Assembly: GCF_036090055.1 (NCBI RefSeq)
Contig: NZ_CP107970.1
Coordinates: 4,733,001-4,797,000, forward strand
Reading direction: 5' to 3'
From: Nocardioides sp. NBC_00368
GTDB lineage: Bacteria; Actinomycetota; Actinomycetes; Propionibacteriales; Nocardioidaceae
Length of the DNA stretch: 64,000 nucleotides
Shown here: in pieces, positions 1 through 8,780 of the stretch
How positions within the stretch are numbered: the first letter of the stretch is position 1
How the letters are laid out: every line of letters begins with the position of its first letter
Program-made: the position numbers and the translations under genes
Notes under the pieces: generated by a model
Told to the model about the DNA's origin: nothing
Seen by the model: only the letters and a program-made list of their open reading frames with translations
Database searches by the model: none

Positions 1-1
1 G

Positions 2-1906
2 TCGATCGTCGAGGGGCTGGCCCAGGACATCGTCAAGGGCAACGTGCCCGAGACGCTCAAGGACAAGCAGATCTACACCCTCGACCTGGGTGCGCTGGTC
101 GCCGGCTCGCGTTACCGCGGTGACTTCGAGGAGCGCCTCAAGAAGGTGCTCAAGGAGATCAAGACCCGCGGCGACATCGTGCTGTTCATCGACGAGATCC
201 ACACCCTCGTCGGCGCCGGTGCGGCCGAGGGCGCGATCGACGCCGCCTCGATCCTCAAGCCGATGCTGGCTCGCGGTGAGCTGCAGACCATCGGTGCGAC
301 GACGCTGGACGAATACCGGAAATACCTGGAGAAGGACGCCGCTCTCGAGCGTCGTTTCCAGCCGATCCAGGTGCCGGAGCCGACGATCGCGGTCGCGATC
401 GAGATGCTCAAGGGCATCCGCGACCGCTACGAGGCCCACCACCGGGTCACGATCACCGACGAGGCCCTGGTCGCTGCGGTCACCATGGCCGACCGTTACA
501 TCTCCGACCGGTTCCTGCCGGACAAGGCGATCGACCTGATCGACGAGGCCGGCTCGCGTCTGCGCATCCGCCGGATGACGGCCCCTGCCGACCTGCGGGA
601 GTACGACGACAAGATCGCCGACGTGCGCCAGCGCAAGGAGGCCGCGATCGACGGCCAGGACTTCGAGGCGGCGGCCCGTCTGCGCGACGAGGAGAAGCAG
701 CTCATCGCCAAGAAGGCCGAGCGTGAGAAGGCCTGGCGTGCCGGCGACATGGACGAGGTCGCCGAGGTGGATGAGGAGCTCATCGCCGAGGTTCTCGCCG
801 TCGCGACCGGCATCCCGATCGTGCAGGTCAACGAGGAGGAGTCCGCGCGACTGCTGCGCATGGAGGACGAGCTCCACAAGCGCGTCATCGGCCAGGACGA
901 GGCGGTCAAGGCCCTGTCCCGTGCCATCCGACGCACCCGTGCCGGTCTGAAGGACCCGAAGCGCCCCGGCGGTTCGTTCATCTTCGCCGGTCCGTCCGGT
1001 GTCGGTAAGACCTGGCTGTCCAAGACGCTCGCCGAGTTCCTCTTCGGCGACGAGGACGCGCTGATCCAGCTCGACATGTCGGAGTTCGGCGAGAAGCACA
1101 CCGTCTCGCGGCTCTTCGGTTCGCCTCCGGGCTACGTCGGCTACGAGGAGGGTGGCCAGCTCACCGAGAAGGTGCGCCGTAAGCCGTTCTCCGTGGTCCT
1201 CTTCGACGAGGTCGAGAAGGCTCACCCGGACATCTTCAACTCGCTGCTGCAGATCCTGGAGGAAGGTCGCCTGACCGACTCCCAGGGCCGCGTGGTCGAC
1301 TTCAAGAACACCGTGATCATCATGACCACCAACCTCGGCACCCGAGACATCGCCAAGTCGGTCAACCTGGGCTTCTCCCAGGCCAGCGACAAGGCGGGGT
1401 CCTACGAGAGGATGAAGTCGAAGGTCTCCGACGAGCTCAAGCAGCACTTCCGTCCGGAGTTCCTCAACCGTGTCGACGAGGTCATCGTGTTCCCGCCGCT
1501 GTCGCAGGAGCAGATCATCGCGATGGTCGACAACATGATCGGTGCCGTCGAGATCCGCCTCAAGGACCGCGACATGGGCATTGAGCTCACCACGGCCGCG
1601 AAGAAGCTGCTCGCCGAGCGCGGTTTCGACCCGGTCCTGGGCGCCCGTCCGCTGCGCCGCACGGTGCAGCGCGAGATCGAGGACGTGCTCGCCGAGAAGA
1701 TGCTCTACGGCGACATCGGCCCCGGCTCGATCGTCGTGGTCGACGTCGAGGGAGAGGGCCCGGCCGCGAAGTTCACCTTCGAGGGTCAGAAGCGTTCCTC
1801 CATCCCGGACGTCCCTCCTCTCGAGGGCGCGACGGTGACCGATATCGAGCTCCCCGACCAGGATGAGCCGATCAACATCGAGAAGCCGAAGCCCGACTCG
1901 GAGTAA
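2..1906 (+). CDS. clpC: ATP-dependent Clp protease ATP-binding subunit ClpC (5' truncated by window)
   Basis: AAA+ unfoldase that feeds substrates to ClpP. The reading frame is open from base 2, and 634 residues are visible of a family length near 840-850, so the N-domain and D1 Walker A lie outside. Seen here: D1 Walker B (VLFIDEIHTL), the UVR-type coiled-coil stretch (DGQDFEAAARLRDEEKQL) between the two AAA modules, D2 Walker A (GPSGVGKTWLSK), D2 Walker B (VVLFDEVEKAH), sensor region and the C-terminal GFDPVLGARPLRR block. A Trp follows the D2 Walker A Thr, where Glu is usual in ClpC. The gene ends at a strong terminator, converging on mutY. Confidence 0.96.
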   Translation, partial: SIVEGLAQDIVKGNVPETLKDKQIYTLDLGALVAGSRYRGDFEERLKKVLKEIKTRGDIVLFIDEIHTLVGAGAAEGAIDAASILKPMLARGELQTIGATTLDEYRKYLEKDAALERRFQPIQVPEPTIAVAIEMLKGIRDRYEAHHRVTITDEALVAAVTMADRYISDRFLPDKAIDLIDEAGSRLRIRRMTAPADLREYDDKIADVRQRKEAAIDGQDFEAAARLRDEEKQLIAKKAEREKAWRAGDMDEVAEVDEELIAEVLAVATGIPIVQVNEEESARLLRMEDELHKRVIGQDEAVKALSRAIRRTRAGLKDPKRPGGSFIFAGPSGVGKTWLSKTLAEFLFGDEDALIQLDMSEFGEKHTVSRLFGSPPGYVGYEEGGQLTEKVRRKPFSVVLFDEVEKAHPDIFNSLLQILEEGRLTDSQGRVVDFKNTVIIMTTNLGTRDIAKSVNLGFSQASDKAGSYERMKSKVSDELKQHFRPEFLNRVDEVIVFPPLSQEQIIAMVDNMIGAVEIRLKDRDMGIELTTAAKKLLAERGFDPVLGARPLRRTVQREIEDVLAEKMLYGDIGPGSIVVVDVEGEGPAAKFTFEGQKRSSIPDVPPLEGATVTDIELPDQDEPINIEKPKPDSE

Positions 1907-1917
1907 TCCGTTCAAAG

Positions 1918-1954
1918 GCGACGCCCCGGCCGTTTAGGCCGGGGCGTCGCTTTA
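1918..1954 (+). terminator. Rho-independent terminator of clpC
   Basis: A perfect 14-bp stem (left arm GCGACGCCCCGGCC) with loop GTTTA is followed by TTTAT, 12 bp after the clpC stop. Confidence 0.85.
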
Positions 1955-1982
1955 TCCCCGCCGAGTGGGCAGTAAAAACGGC

Positions 1983-2068
1983 CGAGACGTCAGTTGTGGC
2001 GGCCGAGACGTCAGTTGTGGCGGACGAGACGTCAGTTGTGGCGGACGAAAGTAGAGTTTCGTCCGCCA
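1983..2068. repeat. Three 21-bp direct repeats running into a stem-loop, between convergent genes
   Basis: Three copies of a 21-bp unit (core CGAGACGTCAGTTGTGGCGG) start at 1983, 2004 and 2025. The last runs into a hairpin with 12-bp perfect arms (TGGCGGACGAAA, 2039-2050 and 2057-2068). It lies between clpC and mutY, which converge. The unit shares CAGTTGTGGCG and ACGAAA with the hairpin at 3783-3838. A bidirectional terminator or mobile palindromic element is possible. Confidence 0.8.
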
Positions 2069-2101
2069 TTTCTGCAGTTTCGGCTGAAGGTCGGCTGGAG
2101 G

Positions 2102-2968
2102 TTAGGGGAGGGCGAAGAAGTCCGGCTCCACCTCGGCGGCCAGATTGTCCTTCAACAGGCCTTCCAGGGCGCGTTTGCGTTGGGTCTCGTCGGACCAGAC
2201 GACGTCGAGGCGACTGCGGTGGACGGGGGAGTCGGCGTCGCGGAGCACGGCCAGAAGCCGGCCGCGGCACTGGCGATCGGTGCCGGCCCAGGTCTGGACC
2301 TTGCGCGGAGGTCCGTCGTACGCGGGGTGGCCGGCCGCGCGCCAGGCGCACAGGTCCGCGACGGGGCAGCGAGCGCAGGATGGCCCGGCTGCGGTGCAGA
2401 CCAGGGCGCCGAGCTCCATGACGGCGACCGACCAGGTGGCGGCGGTGGGCTCGTCGTGGGGGAGTACGCCGGCGGCGAGCTCGCGCTCGGCCTTGTTGAC
2501 CGACGGTGCGGGGAACTCGACACCGCTGAGCGTCCTGGCGAAGACGCGGCGTACGTTCGTGTCGAGGACCACGTGGCGCTTGCCGTAGGCGAAGGTGGCG
2601 ATGGCCGCCGCGGTGTAGTCGCCGACGCCGGGGAGCGCGATCAGCTCGTCGTAGGAGTCGGGCACCTCGCCGCCGTGCTGCTCGACGATCGCGGTGGCGG
2701 CGGCGTGCAGGCGCAAGGCTCGACGGGGGTAGCCGAGGCGGCCCCAGGCGCGGACAGCCTCGCCGGTCGGCTCTGCGGCCAGATCGGCAGGGGTCGGCCA
2801 GCGCTCCAGCCACGCCTCGTGGACGGGGAGCACCCGGGAGACAGGGGTCTGCTGGAGCATGAACTCGCTGACCATCACCGACCACGGAGTCGCGGTCGCG
2901 GTCCGCCACGGGAGGTCGCGGGCGTTGGCGTCGTACCAGTCCAGAACGGCGTCGTGGAGTTCGGTCAC
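2102..2968 (-). CDS. mutY: A/G-specific adenine glycosylase MutY
   Basis: Base-excision repair enzyme that removes adenine mispaired with 8-oxoguanine. The HhH-GPD fold is evident: SEFMLQQTPVSRV holds the catalytic Glu, LPGVGDYTAAAIATFA is the helix-hairpin-helix, and LDTNVRRV holds the catalytic Asp. A C-X6-C-X2-C-X5-C [4Fe-4S] motif follows. The protein is about 288 aa, so the C-terminal NUDIX-like domain is short or reduced, as in many actinobacterial MutY. I chose the GTG at 2968 because homology begins at ELHDAVLDWYD; the frame stays open to 3001. Confidence 0.93.
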   Translation of the reverse strand: MTELHDAVLDWYDANARDLPWRTATATPWSVMVSEFMLQQTPVSRVLPVHEAWLERWPTPADLAAEPTGEAVRAWGRLGYPRRALRLHAAATAIVEQHGGEVPDSYDELIALPGVGDYTAAAIATFAYGKRHVVLDTNVRRVFARTLSGVEFPAPSVNKAERELAAGVLPHDEPTAATWSVAVMELGALVCTAAGPSCARCPVADLCAWRAAGHPAYDGPPRKVQTWAGTDRQCRGRLLAVLRDADSPVHRSRLDVVWSDETQRKRALEGLLKDNLAAEVEPDFFALP

Positions 2969-3048
2969 ACCCCGATTGTGCCGTGCGACAGGTATTGTCA
3001 CGGAGTGGCACCCCGAAACCTGGGCGAAGGGTCATTACGGTGTCGCCT

Positions 3049-3771
3049 ATGGCCCGTGCGAGAAGGACTGGAGGACGACTGCCGGCCTCGGTCTACTGGC
3101 GTCGGAGGCTGGCGGTGCTCGGCATCGTCATGCTCCTGATCGTCGGGATCTCGCGCTTCTTCCTCAGCGGGTCCGACGGGTCGGACGACACCGCGAAGCC
3201 GGTGGCTGACCAGCCCACCGCCACCGTGACGGTCACGCCGACGCCGAGTGCGGAGCCCTCGAAGAAGGCGGGCAAGGCGGGCGGTAACAAGCCCGCGAAG
3301 CCGAAGAGCAGCGCGCCGCCGGAGCCCACCGGCGAGTGCTCGCCCTCCGACATCGTCGTCGAGCCCGCCGTCACCGACGGCTACTCCTACGACAACGTCA
3401 CCATCCCGCTGCAGCTGCGCACCGTGAAGGCGACCGCGTGCACCTGGAAGCTCTCCGCGGACGCGCTGCAGGTGCGGATCTCGCAGAAGGGTGGCGACCT
3501 GGTCTGGTCGACGGTCGACTGTCCCAAGGCGGTGCCGACCAAGGAGATCGTCGTACGCCGCGACGTCGTCACCACGCTGCCCCTGACCTGGACCGGCCGC
3601 CGGGTCGTCGCCGGCGAGTGCACCGGTCACGGCCCGTGGGTGAAGCCGAACTTCTTCGTGATCGTCGCCGCCGCCCTCGGTGGCGAACCGTCATCGGCCA
3701 CGTTCGGCCTCTACAAGCCGGGCAGCGCCCTGTCGCGTACGGAACCCGATTCTCCGGTGCCGAACAGGTAG
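3049..3771 (+). CDS. Membrane-anchored extracytoplasmic protein of unknown function
   Basis: About 240 aa. A basic N-terminus is followed by one hydrophobic segment (VLGIVMLLIVGISRFFL), then a Thr/Pro/Ser/Lys-rich linker (TVTVTPTPSAEPSKKAGKAGG) and a globular domain with three or four Cys (TGEC, KATACTW, VDCPK, AGECTG) and alternating hydrophobic strands. That layout indicates a single-pass protein displaying a beta-rich, disulfide-containing domain outside the cell. It resembles DUF4232-type domains, but I am not sure. The ATG at 3049 is preferred; GTG at 3040 is possible. It converges on disA. Confidence 0.7.
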   Translation: MARARRTGGRLPASVYWRRRLAVLGIVMLLIVGISRFFLSGSDGSDDTAKPVADQPTATVTVTPTPSAEPSKKAGKAGGNKPAKPKSSAPPEPTGECSPSDIVVEPAVTDGYSYDNVTIPLQLRTVKATACTWKLSADALQVRISQKGGDLVWSTVDCPKAVPTKEIVVRRDVVTTLPLTWTGRRVVAGECTGHGPWVKPNFFVIVAAALGGEPSSATFGLYKPGSALSRTEPDSPVPNR

Positions 3772-3782
3772 AACCGGCAGCC

Positions 3783-3838
3783 GAATCTGCAGTTGTGGCG
3801 AACGAAACGACAGTTTCGTTCGCCACAACTGCAGATTC
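3783..3838. repeat. Perfect 26-bp inverted repeat (stem-loop) between convergent genes
   Basis: Two exactly complementary 26-bp arms (3783-3808 and 3813-3838; core CAGTTGTGGCGAACGAAAC) flank a GACA loop. It sits 11 bp after the stop at 3771 and 30 bp before the end of disA, so it could terminate both transcripts. It shares sequence with the element at 1983-2068. Confidence 0.85.
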
Positions 3839-3868
3839 AGCCGCCAGAACTCAGGACTCGGCGAGGGG

Positions 3869-4951
3869 TCAGACGTAGCGTTCGAGGATGGTGGACTCGG
3901 CCAGGCGGGAGAGGCCCTCGCGGACGGAGCGGGCGCGGAGCTCGCCGACGCCCTCGACGGCCTGGAGGTCGTCGACGCTGGCGGAGAGGAGCTTCTGCAG
4001 GGTGCCGAAGTGGTCGACGAGGCGGTCGACCACGGCGGGTGGGAGCCGGGGGACCTTCGCGAGGAGGCGGTAGCCGCGCGGGGCGACGGCGCCGTCCAAC
4101 GCATCCGAAGTGGTCAGGCCCAGGACCCGGGCGGTGGCGGCGGGGTCGACGAGCTCTGCGGAGTTGAGCGCCTCGAGCTCGGCGAGGAGCTCCTCAGGCG
4201 AACGCGCGCGGCGGCCGCGGGGGAGGTAGTCGCGGATGACCATCTCGCGCTCAGCGTCGACGCCGGTGATGAGCTCCTCCAGCTGGAGGGACAGCAGCCG
4301 GCCGTCGGTGCCGAGCTCGAGCACGTAGTCCTCGATCTCACGGGCGATGCGGGTGACCATCTCGAGGCGCTGGGCGACGACGGCGACGTCGCGCACGGTC
4401 ACAAGGTCCTCGATCTCCAGCGCCGACAGGGTGGACGCCACCTCGTCGAGTCGGAGCTTGTAGCGCTCCAGCGTCGCCAGCGCCTGGTTGGCGCGGGAGA
4501 GGATCTGGCCGGAGTCCTCCAGGACGTGGCGGGTCTGTCCGACGTACGCAGCGATGATCTGCATCGACTGGGACACCGAGATCACCGGGTGACCGGTCTG
4601 CTTCGCGACCCGGTCGGCGGTGCGGTGCCGGGTGCCGGTCTCGGTCGAGGGGATGGTGTGGTCGGGCATCAGGTGGACCGCGGCCTGCACGATGCGGCTC
4701 AGCGAGTCGTCGACGATGATCGCCCCGTCCATCTTGGCGAGCTCGCGCAGGCCGGTGGAGGTGAACGGCACGTCCAGCGTGAAACCACCGGTCGAGATGG
4801 CATCGACCATCTTGTCGTGGCCGAGCACGATCAGCGCGCCGGTGCGGCCGCGAAGGATGCGCTCGAGCCCGTCACGCAGCGGTGTTCCGGGCGCGATCAG
4901 AGCGAGCGTCTCGCGCAGTCGGAGTGAGTCCGCGGTGCGGTCGGCGGGCAC
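3869..4951 (-). CDS. disA: DNA integrity scanning diadenylate cyclase DisA
   Basis: Makes c-di-AMP from two ATP and scans DNA for branched structures. At 360 aa it matches the family. The N-terminal DAC domain carries the DGA motif (AKMDGAIIVDD) and the GTRHRTADRV block; a helical linker and C-terminal helix-hairpin-helix (DLQAVEGVGELRARSV) follow. The start is the GTG at 4951, preceded by an AAAGGA ribosome site; the frame is open further upstream but that stretch is the shadow of radA. radA lies 88 bp upstream on the same strand, a pairing common in Gram-positives that links c-di-AMP to recombination. Confidence 0.95.
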   Translation of the reverse strand: MPADRTADSLRLRETLALIAPGTPLRDGLERILRGRTGALIVLGHDKMVDAISTGGFTLDVPFTSTGLRELAKMDGAIIVDDSLSRIVQAAVHLMPDHTIPSTETGTRHRTADRVAKQTGHPVISVSQSMQIIAAYVGQTRHVLEDSGQILSRANQALATLERYKLRLDEVASTLSALEIEDLVTVRDVAVVAQRLEMVTRIAREIEDYVLELGTDGRLLSLQLEELITGVDAEREMVIRDYLPRGRRARSPEELLAELEALNSAELVDPAATARVLGLTTSDALDGAVAPRGYRLLAKVPRLPPAVVDRLVDHFGTLQKLLSASVDDLQAVEGVGELRARSVREGLSRLAESTILERYV

Positions 4952-5039
4952 GAGATTCCTTTCGGAGTGGGATGGGGTGATTCTAACCGTGGATCCAACC
5001 GTAATGCCGAGAACGATCGGCCACGAGTCCCCAAGCCGA

Positions 5040-6425
5040 TCACACCAAGCGGAGGAATTCCAGCGCGGCACTGATGCTGTGGACCTCAAAGACACGCATG
5101 CCGTCGACATCGCGCTCATTGGGGCGGTTGGGCACCGGAGTGCCCGGGTCGGCTGGGACGACCGCGACGGTGAACCCCAGCCGCGCCGCCTCAGAGAGCC
5201 GCTGGTCGAGATCGCGCACCCGCCGCAGCTCGCCGGCCAGGCCGATCTCCCCCAGTGCCACCACCCCGCGTGGCGTCGGTGTGCCGGTGTGGCTGGAGGC
5301 GACCGCGAGCGCCATCGCCAGGTCGGCGGCCGGATCGCTGATCCGGGCCCCGCCGACGGTCGAGGCGAACACGTCACGGCCCGAGAGGCCGACCCGTGCG
5401 TGTCGCTGCAGCACGGCGAGGATCATCGCGAGCCGGGAGCCGTCCAACCCCGAGGTCGTACGCTTCGCCCGCTCCTCCGCACCCAGCACGGTCAGCGCCT
5501 GGATCTCGGCGAGCAGCGGGCGGCGCCCCTCCATCGTCACGGTGACGCACGTGCCGGGTACCGAGACGTGATGGGTCTCCACGAAGAGCCCGGACGGGTC
5601 GGTGACCGCGACGATGCCCTCCGAGGACAGGTCGAAGCAGCCCACCTCGTCGACCGGGCCGAAGCGGTTCTTCATCGCCCGCACCATCCGGAACCGGGAG
5701 TCGCGGGCACCCTCGAAGTGGAGGACCACGTCGACCAGGTGCTCCAGCACCCGCGGCCCGGCGATCGCCCCGTCCTTGGTCACGTGGCCGACCACGACGG
5801 TGGTGATGTTGCGGGTCTTGGCGACTCGGATCAGCGCCGCCGCCACCTCGCGCACCTGGGTCACGCCACCGGGAACACCCTCGACCCCGGAGGCGCCGAT
5901 GGTCTGCACCGAGTCGACCACGATCAGGTCGGGCCGGGTCTCCTCGATGTGGGTCAGCACGGCACCGAGGTCGGTCTCGGCGGCCAGATAGAGCTCGTCC
6001 TGGATCGCGTTGGTCCGGTCGGCCCGCAGGCGCACCTGCGAGGCGGACTCCTCGCCCGTCACATAGAGCGCCCGGCGTCCGTAGCGCGCCGTCTGCGCCG
6101 CCACCTCGAGCAGCAGCGTCGACTTCCCGACGCCCGGCTCGCCCGCCAGCAGGATGGCGGCCCCCGGCACCAGCCCGCCGCCGAGCACCCGGTCGAGCTC
6201 CGGCACCCCCGACGTACGCCGTTCCGACTCGGTCACCGACACCTTCCCGATCGGCACCGCGGCGGTGGAGACGGGGGCCGCCGGCGTACGTCCGATCGGG
6301 GCCGCCGTCTCGGCGACCGACCCCCAGGCCTGGCACTCGCCGCAGCGACCGACCCACTTCCCGGTCTCCCAGCCGCACTCCGAGCAGCGGTAGGTGGCGC
6401 GTTTGGACGATCGTGCGGTAGCCAT
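5040..6425 (-). CDS. radA: DNA repair protein RadA
   Basis: RecA-like branch-migration ATPase of homologous recombination, 461 aa. N-terminal zinc finger (CSECGWETGKWVGRCGECQ), Walker A (GEPGVGKSTLL), Walker B (LIVVDSVQTI), the RadA-specific KNRFG motif (MKNRFGPVDE) and a C-terminal Lon-protease-like domain. The start at 6425 is fixed by the MATARSSKRATYRC N-terminus. Probably transcribed with disA downstream; divergent from the LacI gene. Confidence 0.96.
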   Translation of the reverse strand: MATARSSKRATYRCSECGWETGKWVGRCGECQAWGSVAETAAPIGRTPAAPVSTAAVPIGKVSVTESERRTSGVPELDRVLGGGLVPGAAILLAGEPGVGKSTLLLEVAAQTARYGRRALYVTGEESASQVRLRADRTNAIQDELYLAAETDLGAVLTHIEETRPDLIVVDSVQTIGASGVEGVPGGVTQVREVAAALIRVAKTRNITTVVVGHVTKDGAIAGPRVLEHLVDVVLHFEGARDSRFRMVRAMKNRFGPVDEVGCFDLSSEGIVAVTDPSGLFVETHHVSVPGTCVTVTMEGRRPLLAEIQALTVLGAEERAKRTTSGLDGSRLAMILAVLQRHARVGLSGRDVFASTVGGARISDPAADLAMALAVASSHTGTPTPRGVVALGEIGLAGELRRVRDLDQRLSEAARLGFTVAVVPADPGTPVPNRPNERDVDGMRVFEVHSISAALEFLRLV

Positions 6426-6548
6426 GGCCAGCAACTTAGACCAAGGCACCGACAAGGAATGGGGCCTAAAGCGTCCCCAGGGGCCGGCAGTCGTTACCAT
6501 GGCTTGGAACGATCCAGAGTTCCACATCGGCATCAAGGGAGGCAGAGC

Positions 6549-7586
6549 GTGGCGGTGCCGCGTTCCGGCGGTCATATCTCGGCCGCTCCGCCGACCCTGG
6601 CGGACGTCGCGGAGCTGGCCGGCGTGTCCCGCCAGACCGTGTCCAACGCGGTCAACAACCCTGACCTGCTGCGCGCCGACACCCTGGCCCGCGTTCAGGA
6701 CGCGATCGACAAGCTCGGCTACCAGCCCAACCGTGCGGCCCGGAGCCTGCGGACACGAGCCAGCCATCTGATCGGCCTGAGGATGCCCGCCCTCCAGGAG
6801 GGCACGGCCAACGCGATGATGGACCGGTTCGTGCACACCTTCGTCGAGGCCGCGGCCGAGACCGGCTATCACGTGCTCCTCTTCTACGGAGACCCTGCCG
6901 ACCCGCTCGACGGCTACGACGAGCTGCTCAGGTCGACGGCGGTCGACGCGTTCGTGGTGACCGACACCCACCTCGGCGGCCAGCAGACGACCTGGCTGCA
7001 GTCCCGGCGCGCACGGTTCGTCTCCTTCGGACGCCCCTGGACCCAGCCCGACGCCAAGCACCCCTGGGTCGACGTCGACCTCGCCTACGGTGCCGAGATC
7101 GCCACCGAGCACCTGATCGAGCGCGGCCACTCCAAGATCGCCTGGATCGGCTGGCACAAGGACTCCCTCCTCGGTGAGGAGCGGCGCAGCGGCTGGATCC
7201 ACGCGATGCACACCCACGGCCTCTCGACCACCGGGCTGGCCTCGCGCACCGAGGACTCGATCAGCTCGGGCAAGGCCGCCGCCGACGCGATCCTCGACGA
7301 GACCGAGCCGACCGCGCTGGTCTGTGCCTCCGACACGCTGGCGATGGGCGTGCTCCACTCCCTTTTCGAGCGGCGCCTGCGGCTCGGTGAGGATGTCGCG
7401 GTCGTCGGGTTCGACGACTCCCAGGTCGCGCAGACGGTGCCGCCGGGCATCACGTCCGTACGTCCTCCGCTGGAGGAGGCCGCGCGCGAGCTGGTCAAGG
7501 CGCTCGAGGAGCTGCTGGCCACTCCGTCCTACGCCGCGCCCGGCGTGATGCTGAAACCGGCCCTGACCGTCCGCGGGTCTTCATAG
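6549..7586 (+). CDS. LacI-family transcriptional regulator
   Basis: 345 aa. The N-terminal HTH (PTLADVAELAGVSRQTVSNAV, then hinge helix GYQPNRAARSLRT) is followed by a periplasmic-binding-protein-like effector domain with the typical LVCASDTLAMGVL and VVGFDDSQVA segments, so it likely binds a sugar or related ligand. GTG start at 6549 behind a GGGAGG ribosome site; the open frame extends far upstream opposite radA but without homology. No sugar operon adjoins it, so its target is unknown. Confidence 0.88.
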   Translation: MAVPRSGGHISAAPPTLADVAELAGVSRQTVSNAVNNPDLLRADTLARVQDAIDKLGYQPNRAARSLRTRASHLIGLRMPALQEGTANAMMDRFVHTFVEAAAETGYHVLLFYGDPADPLDGYDELLRSTAVDAFVVTDTHLGGQQTTWLQSRRARFVSFGRPWTQPDAKHPWVDVDLAYGAEIATEHLIERGHSKIAWIGWHKDSLLGEERRSGWIHAMHTHGLSTTGLASRTEDSISSGKAAADAILDETEPTALVCASDTLAMGVLHSLFERRLRLGEDVAVVGFDDSQVAQTVPPGITSVRPPLEEAARELVKALEELLATPSYAAPGVMLKPALTVRGSS

Positions 7587-7614
7587 CCAGACCGATCCGC
7601 GGGACGATGGCGTC

Positions 7615-8775
7615 ATGGGAACTGAGCAGATCGTCGTCATCGGTGCTGGTCTCGCGGCTGTCAGCGCCATCGAGGCCCTTCGCGACGAGGGGTACGCCGG
7701 CCGCCTGACCCTGGTGGGGAAGGAGCCGGAGCTGCCCTACGAGCGCCCGCAGCTCTCCAAGGACTTCCTCTCCGGAGCCAAGGAGTTCAAGCTCTCCCAC
7801 GACAAGGCGTGGTTCGCCGAGAAGGACGTCACCGTCCTGACCGGCACCACCGCGACCGCCCTGAACCTGGACGGCGGCACCGTCACGCTCGACAACGGCG
7901 AGGAACTGCCCTTCGACCAGCTGCTCCTGGCCACCGGGGCCGACCCGAAGACGCCGCCGATCCCGGGCGTCGAGAACGCGATGACCCTCCGCACCGTCGA
8001 GGACGCCCGCCGCCTCAAGGAGGCGATCGAGCCCGGCACCCGGGTGGTCGCGGTCGGCGGCGGCTGGATCGGGCTCGAGGTCGCGGCGTCGGTGACCGCG
8101 CTCGGCGGGAAGGCGGTCGTGCTCGAGGCGGCCGCGCAGCCGCTGCTCAACGTCCTCGGCCCGACGCTCGCCGAGCACGTCGCCGCCCTCCACACCCGTC
8201 ATGGGGTCGAGGTCCACACCGGGACGACGGTCGAGGCGATCGAGCCCGGTCTCGTACGCACCAGCGCCGGCGAGATCGCCGCCGACATCGTGCTCGTCGC
8301 CGTCGGTGCGGCACCGGCCACGAGCCTGGCCGCGGACGCGGGTCTCGAGGTCGGCGACGGCGTGGTGGTCGACGAGCGGCTGCGTACGTCTGATCCGCGC
8401 GTCTTCGCCGCGGGCGACGTCGCGCTCGCGAAGCACACCGCGCTCGGCCCGCTGCGGGTCGAGCACTGGGACAACGCGATCAAACAGGGTCGGCTGGTGG
8501 CCCGGTCGATGCTGGGCAAGGACGGCGCCTACGACTGGCAGCCCTACTTCTTCACCGACCAGTTCGAGTTCTCGATGGAGTACGTCGGCCGCTCCGCCCC
8601 CGAGGACGAGGTGATCCTCCGCGGGAACACCGAGGGTGACGAGTTCATCGCCTACTGGCGGCGCGGTGCCACCGTCACCGCCGGGATGAACGTCGGGATC
8701 TGGGACGTCAACGACAAGCTCCGCGAGCTGGTCGGGACCGATGCCGATCCCGACCAGCTCACCGAGTCACCCTGA
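7615..8775 (+). CDS. FAD-dependent ferredoxin reductase-like oxidoreductase
   Basis: 386 aa pyridine nucleotide-disulfide oxidoreductase fold without a redox Cys pair: N-terminal FAD motif (VVIGAGLAAVSAIEAL), NAD-binding GGGWIGLE, and the FAD-binding VFAAGDVA. PYERPQLSKDFL and the C-terminal reductase domain (DQFEFSMEYVGR) place it with BenD/TodA-like ferredoxin reductases that pass NAD(P)H electrons to a [2Fe-2S] ferredoxin of an oxygenase or P450. No ferredoxin gene is adjacent. It starts 28 bp after the LacI stop and could be co-transcribed with it. Confidence 0.88.
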   Translation: MGTEQIVVIGAGLAAVSAIEALRDEGYAGRLTLVGKEPELPYERPQLSKDFLSGAKEFKLSHDKAWFAEKDVTVLTGTTATALNLDGGTVTLDNGEELPFDQLLLATGADPKTPPIPGVENAMTLRTVEDARRLKEAIEPGTRVVAVGGGWIGLEVAASVTALGGKAVVLEAAAQPLLNVLGPTLAEHVAALHTRHGVEVHTGTTVEAIEPGLVRTSAGEIAADIVLVAVGAAPATSLAADAGLEVGDGVVVDERLRTSDPRVFAAGDVALAKHTALGPLRVEHWDNAIKQGRLVARSMLGKDGAYDWQPYFFTDQFEFSMEYVGRSAPEDEVILRGNTEGDEFIAYWRRGATVTAGMNVGIWDVNDKLRELVGTDADPDQLTESP

Positions 8776-8780
8776 GCAGC

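Noticed and set aside
4952..5377. N-terminal extension of DisA upstream of 4951
   Set aside because: It is the antisense/shadow of radA's 3' end; DisA homology and an AAAGGA site begin at the GTG at 4951.
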